A DNA stretch of 64,000 nucleotides, from positions 19,034,001 through 19,098,000 of the forward strand of contig OX327702.1 of NCBI GenBank assembly GCA_946807835.1, in the 5' to 3' direction. The notes under the pieces are model-generated. The model had not been told where the DNA came from. It did not search any database and was given only the letters and a program-made list of their open reading frames with translations. Shown here piece after piece: positions 24,301-35,244 of this stretch (the stretch's first letter is position 1; each line of letters begins with the position of its first letter). The stretch is from Ailanthus altissimus (lineage: Eukaryota; Streptophyta; Magnoliopsida; Sapindales; Simaroubaceae). The position numbers and the translations under genes are program-made.

Positions 24301-25440
24301 AGTGTTAGTGTTTGAAAAGCTTGGATTTATGTGTTTAATTTAGATAAATAAGTAGAAAGTAAAATTATTCTTTTTTAAGTTACTTTTACTCGCTTTCAAA
24401 AAAAAAAAATACTTTTACTCAAATATTTCATTTAAAATTTTTAAAAGAATTGTGATTGTTTTAATTAAATACTATAAAAACTTAAACAATAACGTTAATT
24501 TTTTTAAGTTGTAATTAATGAAAAGCCTAAATTTTTTAAGATAAAAATACAATGGATAACGTTAATTCATAAACTTCAAAGGCCATTGTTATTTTTTTTT
24601 CCCTATAAATCGTCTTTAGAATTATATACTAGTACAATTGTGGTTCTAAAACTTATAAATTAAAAGTTATTAAATCAAGTATATTGTGCCCACTTGTTCT
24701 TATATTTATTTGAAAAAAAAATATTATTTTGATCTCTAATTTTATAAATATATATTAATTTAATTTATATTTTTTTAATATATATCATGTTAGTATCTAT
24801 AAAAATAAAAATAATAAATATTTAAAAATAAATAAATTATCAAAAACGTCACTATAAAAACTAACATAATATATATTTAAAATATAAAAATTAAATTAAT
24901 ATATTAAACTTTAGATAAAAATGTGATTTCTCAATCTTTTAAATTTAATCCCATTTTAATATTTCAAAGATTCCCATTACCGATAAAACGTGAACTAACT
25001 GCAACACGTATTGTACAAGAAAATAAAACTAAATAATATTAACACGCTCCACGTTTTTCCAATAACGTTTTATGGGATAATGTTAAATTCTATTCAAGAG
25101 GTGGATTATTGTGTTTGCAAGCACATCAATTGCTGTTTTATGGAACATGGGTGCTTAATATCTGCCCTTCGATCTAGATCCAACCACTATTATGTAAATT
25201 CCAGATACCCTACGAAACTTAAAGGGTCAATTGATATTAAATTGTATGAACTGAATTGGACTACCCCCATGTATAAGTATGAACTTGCATGATTATTTAT
25301 TTCAATTTCTAGTGGATTTTCTTTGGAAAATTTGATTCCGATTCACGGAAATCAATAATCATTCTGTCCCAAGTAAAAAAAAAGAATCAATTTGTGTCAC
25401 TGATTTGAACATATTAACATTAGATTTTAAGACAAATTGG
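24301..25440. other. Non-coding region upstream of the aquaporin gene
   Basis: AT-rich with no recognisable gene. The 93-codon opening at 25011-25292 has no start context and no family match; it is probably chance. Confidence 0.55.
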
Positions 25441-26242
25441 TTCACGATAGCATTAGTGCCACGTGTCAAAATCAAGTGTACAGTCTTGGCTGAACTTATG
25501 GTGGATCTCAAACACTGAACTTGTTCTCTTATCTCCACCTTTACATATTATTTTATACTCGGTAAAATATAATATTTTAAGTCAATATTCAACTGCTTGA
25601 GAAAAATTATTGCACTTGGAAAGCTATTCGATCTTTCGAGAGGCCGAAAAGAGCAGACAAAATCCATATGGGCCGCACGTTACGTGGCCGTTATTTCACG
25701 TATACACGTGTCAATCATATAGCCATTTAACGGTGGATTGTTTCACTTTATAAAGAATAATTCTACACATCCAAATTATATTTTAATTTATATCCAAATA
25801 AAATTATGTTACATAATTATTATGTAATAAAATAATATAAATTATAAAATTATTTAATTATTTAATATATTATTATTTTAAATATAATTTAAAATATGTA
25901 AGATTAAAAATATCTAACATTACTCCGGTATAAATTTACAGTGACGTAGGCGGAAATATAAAAGCCAAAGCCAAAGCAAAATCATTAATCGCTAATCCAG
26001 TATCCAACTACCCATCCCCCAATCACCATTCAATAGTTAATTTCCATCTTTGGTTGTATTAACGGGGAACCGGCTTTAACCGGTTTCCAAATTCCACACA
26101 CTCGGAATATAAGTACGTCTCGCTGTTGAGAAGTGGAGACGTGTTCTGAATCCTGCATCAGTAACCAGACTCCACAGTCACCTTAGCTCAGCTCCTTCAC
26201 CACCAAATACCAATCTCTATCTCTATAGTTTGATCTTTGATC
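25441..26242 (+). promoter_or_regulatory. TIP1 promoter and 5' UTR with ABRE/G-box motifs
   Basis: A TATA-like ATATAAGT lies at 26107-26114, 129 bp before the ATG, which leaves room for a leader of about 100 nt. Upstream, GCCACGTGTC at 25458-25467 is a perfect ABRE/G-box. A second palindromic ACACGTGT is at 25704-25711, and ACGTTACGTGGC (two ACGT cores) ends near 25688. Such ACGT motifs are bound by bZIP factors of the ABF/AREB group in abscisic acid and water-stress responses, so stress- or ABA-linked control of this water channel is plausible. The motifs are seen; the regulation is inferred. Confidence 0.6.
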
Positions 26243-27105
26243 ATGCCGATCAGAAACATTGCGATTGGCCAACCCCATGAGGCCACCCACCCAGATGCCC
26301 TCAGGGCAGGCCTAGCAGAGTTCATCTCAACCCTTATCTTTGTTTTCGCCGGCGAAGGCTCCGGCATGGCCTTCAACAAACTCACTGACAACGGCGCCAA
26401 CACCCCCGCCGGGCTCGTCGCCGCTTCTGTTGCTCACGCTTTCGCTCTTTTTGTCGCTGTCTCAGTTGGCGCCAACATTTCTGGCGGACACGTTAACCCT
26501 GCTGTCACCTTTGGTGCTTTTGTGGGGGGTAACATCAGCCTTCTGCGTGGCATCCTCTACTGGATCGCCCAGCTTCTTGGATCCACCGTGGCTTGTTTGC
26601 TTCTCAAGTTTACCACCGGCGGCCTGGTAAGTTTTTTTTTTCTATTTTCTTTTTTCTTTAATTATTACAAACGAAATTTAGTTGTAGTTCGTAATCGACT
26701 GACCCAAGTTAATTATTGGTTTTGGAAACGCAGAGCACACCCGCTTTTGCGCTCTCATCGGGAGTTGGTGTATGGAACGCGGTCGTTTTCGAGATCGTGA
26801 TGACTTTCGGTCTGGTGTACACGGTGTACGCGACAGCCATTGATCCAAAGAAGGGGAGTTTGGGAACAATTGCACCAATTGCAATTGGTTTCATCGTAGG
26901 AGCCAACATCTTAGCTGGTGGGGCATTTGATGGAGCTTCAATGAACCCAGCTGTGTCATTCGGCCCAGCCTTGGTGAGCTGGAGCTGGGAGAACCATTGG
27001 ATCTACTGGGTCGGTCCACTCCTCGGCGGTGGGCTCGCTGGCATCATCTACGAGTTGATCTTCATTAACCAATCCCACGAGCAGCTCCCAACCACTGAGT
27101 ACTAA
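26243..27105 (+). CDS. TIP1: Tonoplast intrinsic protein, TIP1 subfamily aquaporin
   Basis: This gene encodes a vacuolar-membrane water channel of the MIP family; TIP1 proteins conduct water and often urea and H2O2. It has two exons, 26243-26626 and 26734-27105, joined by a 107-bp phase-0 GT-AG intron after codon 128. The product is 251 residues, the normal TIP length. The chosen ATG gives the typical TIP1 start MPIRNIAIG; in-frame codons just upstream lack an ATG. Both pore motifs are present: NPA at residues 85-87 ([11 protein letters not shown]) and 199-201 (SMNPAVSFG). The aromatic/arginine filter is H65, I187, A196, V202, the His-Ile-Ala-Val set that defines TIP1. C118 in helix 3 matches the position linked to mercury sensitivity in TIP1 proteins. 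Six hydrophobic segments are evident and the C-terminus is short (HEQLPTTEY). The gene looks intact and is the only clear host gene in the window. Which TIP1 paralogue it is (TIP1;1 or TIP1;2) is not settled. Confidence 0.97.
26627..26733 (+). other. TIP1 intron
   Basis: Donor GTAAGT at 26627 and acceptor ACGCAG ending at 26733; T-rich interior. Removing it joins codon 128 (Leu) to AGC (Ser) and restores the conserved TIP sequence [13 protein letters not shown]. Confidence 0.95.
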
Positions 27106-28640
27106 GTTTAATTTCATCTAGCGGTGAATTAATTTGAATTTTTTTTTTTAGGGTTTTTAATTGTACTTGTGTTAATTTTATGACCGTCGATCTGTTGTCC
27201 ATGCGATCAACATCAACATTACCGCTGTTGTTTCCCTGTAATGTTGACGTTGTACGACACCGTGTGATTATGTTTATGGAGCTCAGGGCGAGAGTGTGAC
27301 TCTGTTATTCTGCTTTTCGTTGTTTTGTATGATTTCATGTCTGGTTCTGCTTGCACTTGCTGTATTTATTTAATAATTTTCTTTTTCCTATATTGTTTTT
27401 ACTTTTACCTCTGCCCCTCAAACTGACAATTACCTTCTCTGATAAAGAAGTGGTAATGGAATCACCCACTATTACAATAATGAAATTAAAAAATATTTTC
27501 ATTTTCAATAAAATATTTGAAATGTATTTTGCTTAAAGATAAGCACCCAAAAAAAGATAATTGTTAAATATGTATTTTTATTAAGAATATTATCTGAAAA
27601 ATTATGCACCTAATTCATTGGAGAAAGACATCTTTGTTTTTGGTGCTCGGAAGGGGAATAATTTGGATTACAAAAATATACTTCGACAGTGCCAGATTAT
27701 TATAACCAGATTATTATTGATATATCCCAAGGATAGCTCATTTGGTCTTATTAGATGAAAATGCTTCATGCCAAATGTCTTGTGGCTTATTTGATTCTAT
27801 TCTTTTCTGTAATTCATGAAGTAGTTTTTAATTTGCTCCACTTGTGTACATAGACCGATGGAGTTGAGTTATATGTAAAAAAAAATATATACCATTGTCA
27901 TAAAAACACGAATATCATGATTTACTTTTGGGCTGTGCGCAAATATTTCGAAATAAGAAAATTTTCCTCTTTTGTAAATGTATAAAGCCTAAACCGGTGG
28001 CCATTACTTATAAGCTCGTTTGATACGTGGAATAGAATAGAATTAGAATTTTCCACTCGTTCTAAAGTCTAAGCATGAAATTTACTTGAGATTGAGATAA
28101 GAAACTATCCAATTCCAAACTAATCACATGTATCTAACGCGCAGATAGTGATAAAGCTAGTCTGATATTGTGCCATTGTCAACGTGGTGAAGTACAAAGA
28201 ACAAACCATATTTCGGTTTGTAAATGTAATACGGTGTTGTGCATTAAATTTAGGACATCAAACGGGGTCGCGGTCAGTCGCTTAATTCCCACTCATGCTC
28301 ATGCATGTATCATTTGAGCCCTGAAAAGTAAAAATAATTGAACGCAATCATCAGTAATTGGAATTTTGGCCATATATTTGCTGAGGAAAGTAAAAGGAAT
28401 CCATTCTCATATCTCATATATCATCTCATCTGTATATTTATCTCTTTTAGCAGATGGAAGTTAATGATAATCAATTATTGATCATAGCTGTGTCAAACTA
28501 GCAGAGTACAGTCTACACTGTCTACTTCTTGAACATCCGGGCGAATCCCTTGGCAAAATTTAGATTTAGATTTATATTTGATTAACTCGAATTTGAATTT
28601 GAATAACCCGTAAAGTTAGAAAAAACCTAGCAACTAAAAA
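27106..28640. other. TIP1 3' UTR and intergenic DNA
   Basis: The first 200-300 bp are less AT-rich than the rest and probably form the TIP1 3' UTR, but I see no strong AATAAA close to the stop. The remainder shows no gene or repeat. The 61-codon opening at 27351-27536 is chance. Confidence 0.5.
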
Positions 28641-30599
28641 GTCCTCCCAATTCTAAAAATGCTCCGGCGCCGCTTATCCTCCTCTCCATCAGAAAGGGAA
28701 CCTCGGCCTCCCATTTAGTGGAGGAAAACATTGTCTTCCCCCCATTTTCCTTTACATTCTCTGTTTTTTTTTTTTAATTTTAGTCTTGAATTTTTTAAGT
28801 TATTTTTTATTTTAGTTTTTTCGGTTTGTTTTGTCTTTGATGATTTTCTCATCGACTCTTAGAGTCCAGCCCAAACACAACAGCACCGACTGTCTCTCAG
28901 CCTAGACACTCTAATTCATGCTTCGTAGTCAAATTGTAGGGGATCTGTCGATCCACTGGTCTAGTCGAGTCTTGTTGCCTCTTCATTATCTCTCTTGCTG
29001 GACTTCATTACTACTACCTTTCCAATGTTCTATCTGGTTATTCAAAGCTTGCCATCACTACAATCACTGTTGGCCATGCGCACCAGTCGCTCGAGCAAAT
29101 CTGCTCATCGACACTGTCGCTTGACCTCTCTGGTCAGTAGCTTTTTCGATGGCTCCTTTGTCACCCGTGCCATCATTAGCCAGACTAACTCCAGTGGCTA
29201 TTGTAGCCATAATCTTTTGGGGTTATTTTATAATTTTTGATATTTATGGGTACAATTTGTCTTGATGGGTTATTGTTATAATTGGATATTATAATTTTGG
29301 TATTGGTTGAGTTATTTTGTGTTGTTTCTCTCTATGAGGATAATTGGTACCCCAATTAAGAGGATTTTGTCCATATGAGAGAGGGTTTTTTTTGGTCCTG
29401 TCTGCATAAGGGTAAACTAATCCCTTTTACGAGAGAGTAAGTTTTCGAATATGAGAAGGTATTTCTCTTAATTTAAAGGTAATAATAATAATTTTTTATT
29501 AGAATAGTCCTCATTACGAGGTTGATATGTTTTCTATATGGGAGTAATAAGTTTCGATGAGTCATAATAGATTTATCTTATTCTTGTGTAACGTTTCGGT
29601 AATTTTATAATTTTATATCAGAAGCCTTATATTATAATATTATTAATTTATTCAATGATATTATACTTGAACTTTAAAAATAATAATTAAATTTTAATTT
29701 TTTTTTATGAATATAAGCTTTAAATTTTATCTATATTTTTTTGGACTAAACTAGACTCAAGTTTAAACTCGGGCTAGATTCAAATACTTTGAGATTCAAG
29801 TTTAAACTCGAGTTTTTTTTTTTAATTTAAAATTTTAAAATATTTATTTTATAAAATAATTATTAAATTTATAAATACAAATTTAAGATTTTTTAAAAAA
29901 AATTCTGATTCAAACTGAATTATCAAATTTTGACAAAAGCCTAATTTCAAAAAAAAAATTCTAAAATTCTCGAATCCAAACCTAGTCAAATTTATAAGTT
30001 TTAAAATTTTTTTTAAATCCAAATCCAAATCTAAGCTAACTTATCGTCCCTACTCTATAGGCCAACTTTAAAAACTGAATGGGATCACGAAAATAAAAAT
30101 TTCACCTAGAGATTCCTTTCCCTCAAATTTCCACGTCAAAATTTCGGACCACGTACAGTCCATATTTTTTTTTAATAAAAAAAGTAAATGTACAGTCCAT
30201 CTTTTTACAATTGGACCCATCTTTCTTATCCCCATTTCTTTTTATCACTTTCGTGTCAAGAATAATACTATTATTTTTAAATAATATTTTAAATTTTTTT
30301 ATTTTAAATAATATATTAAATAAATAAATAATTTTAAAAATTATATTATTTTATTACTTAATAATTATTTAACGCATAAATTTAAAATAAAAATTTAGTA
30401 TACCATATAAAAAAATGTACCGTTACTCTTTATGTTAATTATCAAATATGTTTTTTTTCAAACCAAAAGCTGACAGGTAGCTACTTTTTTCTCTCAACTT
30501 AATAAACCTTAGCCGACCAACAGAACCAACCGCCATCCCCATCTCCATCGAAGAAGAGGCAGAAAGCCCAATCTCCAGTGGTTCTGTGCTTATTTACTT
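28641..30599. other. Intergenic DNA with GC-richer patches
   Basis: Two overlapping short frames (28918-29124, 28995-29240) fall in a patch of higher GC (28650-29210) but resemble no known protein. The segment around 29540-29625 (ending GTAACGTTTCGGTAATTTTATAAT) weakly resembles 31370-31440, so both may be old copies of one LTR-like repeat. The stretch 29740-30060 has 'aagtttaaactcg' words and ends CGTCCCTACTC, a MITE-like look, but no pairing of ends was established. Confidence 0.4.
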
Positions 30600-30986
30600 G
30601 TGTTTACTTCCTATATTCTTAGATCTAGCTATAGTTCATTTCGTTTTCTATTTCTTATCTTCTTTATTGTTTTTATTTTGTTTGGTTTTGATTTGAGGAG
30701 CTCCAATTGTCCAGCTGGCGAGGCTGACTCAAATGCCCCTCCGGCCACCGAAGAGGTCCTCAGCCCACACCGAGACGCCAGGGTCTTTGCTACATTTATT
30801 GGCCTAGCTACCTTTTCACGGCACTTTTGGCCATTGCTGGATCTGCCTGAAAACGGTGACCCTGATTGGCCTCTATATGACTGGTCTCAGATGCTAACCA
30901 GCTGGACTCTACCAGATGCTCTTACTAGTGTCGCCCCTCAAGACCTGCCCATTTCGTATTTTGACATTTACCTCTGCCGTTGCTGA
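30600..30986 (+). other. Doubtful ORF, 128 codons
   Basis: An open frame whose second half (from about 30700) is clearly less AT-rich than the flanks and protein-like: PPATEEVLSPHRDARVFA, RHFWPLLDLPENGDPDWP. The first 30 codons are hydrophobic Phe/Ser/Ile and may be a leader or chance. The start codon given by the longest frame is not ATG. No homologue is recognised. It could be the 3' exon of a degraded gene or of a transposon. No function assigned. Confidence 0.3.
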
Positions 30987-32389
30987 CCATTATGGGAGAG
31001 AAGCCTTTGTCAACCAAGCACGCCAAGCTTACCGACAGTTGTCCTATACCCAAATCTGGTGAAAAACATTTTCTAATGACCCATGTCCCTTACTGCCATC
31101 GGAAAAATATTAAGGCAATTTGGTGTTGGTTGTGGATGTATGTTAGGACTAGTAAGGGTAGGATTGAATATAAAAAATATATGTATTATGTGATGGTGTT
31201 TTTGTAATTTTTTCTCTTGTACGAAGGGTTTTTTTTATCCCTCCCGCGTGATGACAGATTTCTTTCTGCATGATGTTAGATTTCTTTTGGCTTAAATAGA
31301 GGTAATGGTCATATTTAGGATAATCATCCGTTAAGGATTTTGTATATTTTTGTAAAAAAGTTTTAAGTTTGAACGAGCTATTATAAATTTATTTAATTTT
31401 TATGTAACGTTCTAATAATTTTTTAATTTTAATATTAAATTTTTTTTATTTAATAATTTTATATTAACCTGAAAAAAAAAGAAGCTAAAGTTGTACAGCC
31501 ACTTTTTTCTCTGGCCCATCTACAATGCTTCACTCCTACCTGTTCAATGCTCTTTATGCCAAATGCCAATCATCATCTTTCGTTTTTTTTTTTTTAATAT
31601 TTTGTTAAATATAATATGATGGCCGCTTTAGTAACCATACCCACCAAAGATAAAAGAAAAAAAAATAAATCTGCCTCCATGTCAGAAAGCCAACATTTTC
31701 ATGTTCATTATTATAGGATCTCGTTGAGAAAATTTATGTGAAATAAATAATTTATTAAATTATTTTCTTCCGATTTTCGAGATTCAATAATACTGATTAA
31801 ATCTATAAGTCTTAATTTTACTATTTTTTTTTATGAGAGTAATGTTGTATATATAGTTGGGATATAAATTAATACAAAATTTATATCCCTAGTTTGATGT
31901 AGCATGTCAAATTAGTATTATATAATTATTATATTAATTAAAAAATAAAAAATAAATAATTATTTGATAAATAATAATCATTAATTAGTGACATTATTTG
32001 AGATATAAACATTGCATCCCAATTATCTGTGTGCAGTCCACTCTTTTTGTAATAGATAATATGATTAATCTATTTAAGCTTTTATGTGGTATTGTTGATT
32101 TTGATGTAAGATTTTATTAATTTTAACTTAAAAGAAAATATAAATAACTTTTTCGAAACAATTAAACTCTAACAAAATAAGAATAATTTATTGTATTAAT
32201 GCTTATTTCTAAGACTTAAATATATTATTGATAAATAATTTTACCTCAAAGATATTCTTGATGATATTCTTAAAATTTATTATAATACTTTAAATGTAAG
32301 TAAAATTTAATTGCTTAGTTAACTTTAATTTAAGAGCTAGATATTAAATAGAAATATTCTATTTAAAAATTATTTAATTTTAATCAATA
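30987..32389. other. Non-coding AT-rich region
   Basis: No gene or defined repeat beyond the weak LTR-like similarity at 31370-31440 mentioned for 29.6 kb. The 75-codon opening at 30980-31207 overlaps the doubtful ORF and is not supported. Confidence 0.5.
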
Positions 32390-33932
32390 TAGACAACATG
32401 TATTTTTTTTGTGAGACTTTCCTAAAATATGGGACTCTAGACAATTTTGTGTATTCACAAAAAGCATTAAAAATACTTGAATCATATTCACCCCCTCTAT
32501 CAATTATTAATTTTTTAATTTTTCTACAAAGTTTACTTGCAACTTCATTTTTATATGTTAAGAACTTTTTTGTTACTTCATCTTTATTTTAAAAAAAAAA
32601 TATTTCTTTATATCTTAAAAAATTATCTATAAAAGTAATATAGAACTTTTTACCCCTTTTGGTTATGGTTTATTTTAAATCACCAAATCACTATAAATTA
32701 AATTGAGATTCTCAATGTCTCTTTGTATCACTAGTTTATATATTTTTCTCGTGGACTTAGATTCCACATACACATCACATTTTTTATATTTGGAAAAATT
32801 TACATTTGACAGTAAACTATATTCTTTAATCCTTTTGATATAGAAATAATTTACATAACGAGTCTACCATGCCATATATTAATAGAATGAATAATATAGA
32901 TAGAAAAAGCATTGTTTCCATTCATGATAATATAAAATATATAAAGTTTGAAGAGTTTACTAGAATGATAGCCTTTCCCAATGAAGATCCCATTCTTTGT
33001 CGTTACAATTTTGTCCCCTTTAAGAGATACTTTAAACCTTGCCTTACTAAGAACAAAATTGATACACGATTGTACCTTATATTTGGAACATAGAGTATAT
33101 TACTTAGTGAGAGAATTTTTCTAGAAGTAAACTTCATAGAACCTTCATTTGCTTAGTGTAGACCAAGAATCACTAAGGTAAACAAATTATTATCCTTCCC
33201 TCATTAGAGAATATTCATAAAAAGAATTTTTAGCACAACATGTGTTTAGTATCTCTAGAATCAATCACCCAAGCAATCATATTCACTTTTGTAACCACCA
33301 CAACTATAATTATTTTATCTCCTTAAGCGAAATTAGCCCGAGGAGGATTGTAGTCTCCCTTCTTTGGAGCATTAAGCCTACATTGGTTGGCATAGTGCCC
33401 AAGTTTTTTACTAACATAACAGTTTCTTTCTTTTAAAATTTAAATTCTTGTTATTAAAGAAATTTCTATTATTGGGCTTAAATACTTATTTTTGTCATGA
33501 AGAATATTTTTTTCAATAACATTAGCCTTGGAACTTAATTCCTTGACCTTTTCAACTTCATCCCTAAGGCTATTCTTCTCTTCAAGACTCATGTTTTCTC
33601 TTATGTTTCATGCTATTTTTATAATCTCTCTAAAAGTCTATAAGTTTCTATATTAAACGACTAGCAACAAAAGACTCTTGGAGATCTACATTTTCATTTT
33701 TAGGTCATTAATCAACATATAAAATTCATGAATTTGAGAGGAAACATATTTACTATTGGTTATTTTAAAGTCTAAAAAGTTCTCTATGGCAAATTTTTGT
33801 GATCCAGCATCTTCAAATGCACATTTTTTTCTCTAAAATTTTCCAAATCTCAATAGCATATTTATATTTGCAGCAAACATTATAAAAGTTGAATAGAAAG
33901 AGTGTTAAAGATTGTATGTCAGCATACCCTAT
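32390..33932 (-). pseudogene. Copia element C, main part: gag end, pre-integrase, integrase
   Basis: Minus-strand Ty1/copia remnants are in order. The middle of Gag is at about 33920-33700 (HTIFNTLS, AIEIWKILEKK, FEDAGSQKFAIENFLDFKI). A nucleocapsid knuckle at about 33405-33360 reads CYVSKKLGHYANQC; it fits CX2CX4HX4C except that the second Cys is Ser. The GAG-pre-integrase region is at 33100-32830 (FKVSLKGDKIVTTKNGIF, KGYHSSKLFKLY). Integrase core pieces follow to 32390 (FYITFIDNF, DRGGEYDSSIFNAFCE). RT is missing to the left. The Gag N-terminus lies at 50.2-50.4 kb, 16 kb away, because nested LTR insertions split the gene. Several stops and frame changes are present. Confidence 0.8.
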
Positions 33933-35244
33933 TGTTGAAAATGGTGCTTACGTGCCATTCAAATTATTATATGAATGTTTATTTATTTAATATTAATACT
34001 ATGAATTTTTTTTATTTGTCAATTATTATTATTATTTATATAGTAAGAAATTTATAACTTTTTAGACATTGTAGGTCTAAAAGAGTTTAGATCTGATCTA
34101 AAAGAGTTTATGTCAATGTTAAGAGTTAGCAATTCTAAAAAGTTAGAACTTTATCTGAAACAAGGACAAAGACTTGAGAATACTATAGTAATGACGTAGT
34201 TATAAAGAGTTACAAATAGTGCTAAAAAATGTCATTGCACAATATGTTCTCAAAAACATCTTTCCTAATCTATGGTTATCGATATGGGTCGATCAGTATT
34301 TCTTACTAATCAGTATATGTCTATATCTAGATTGTCTAGATTGTTAGTCCTAGTAAACTATGGGTTTAGCGGAAGTCCATATGGGCATACAGGTATTCAG
34401 TAAAGACTAAATACTGAACAGATTCACGAGAACCTTCAATATACATCTTATGAAGCATCAATGAAGGGTCTTCTCGAGTTAAGTAGTATTTGTAATCTTT
34501 TAACTTGAACATAATGGTGGACTTGTGAGTGATTCATCATACTTTGGTTCCATGCATGTTATAGACGTTTAATGGTATGACCGTTGGGTGTCACTAGGTA
34601 TGGTTCGATACTTATGGAGTCTAGTGTGAGTAGATATGGGATCTGTTAGCTCATATGGGTGAGTTGTATATCCTGATGCTCTGAAATTATATTTTAGGAA
34701 ATCTTATGACCATAAGTAGAAACATCAAAAAAGAGTTTTTCGTAGGATTAAACAATATTGTAAAAGAGTTTACGGATATTATTTATGGAAATACAAATCT
34801 AGAGATAAGTTCATGGTTGAGCATATAAAGATTTGACGGTCATAATCTATATCTCTACGCTACAAGAATATAGATGACGGAGGAATTATACGGATATGGT
34901 TAACCTCAACTTGTATGGTTCAATATGCCATTCTGTATATCCGTAATGTGTGTGTGAGGCATCGTTCACAGATTTACAAAAATGTTTCGTAAGACAAACG
35001 AGTATAAACCTAAAAAATCTCACAATATGAAATGTACTCGTTGAGTATTGGGATAGCAGAACGAATCATACAGATCGATCAGGGAAGGTTACGAAGAGCA
35101 AGATATATTTTAGGACTTATTTGAAAAGTGAAAAACATAGTTTGTAAATGTTACAAATAGATCCTTATTGCATGGAAAAGTAAAATGCACATGTGACATC
35201 CCTGCACGGTCATTTGTGTGACAAATAGCAACATACATGAAATT

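Noticed and set aside
26237..26242. A start two codons upstream of MPIRN for TIP1
   Set aside because: The upstream codon is TTG; the ATG at 26243 gives the conserved TIP1 N-terminus.
26340..26909. Overlapping ORFs of 66-96 codons on both strands over the TIP1 exons
   Set aside because: They are shadows of the aquaporin coding sequence in other frames.
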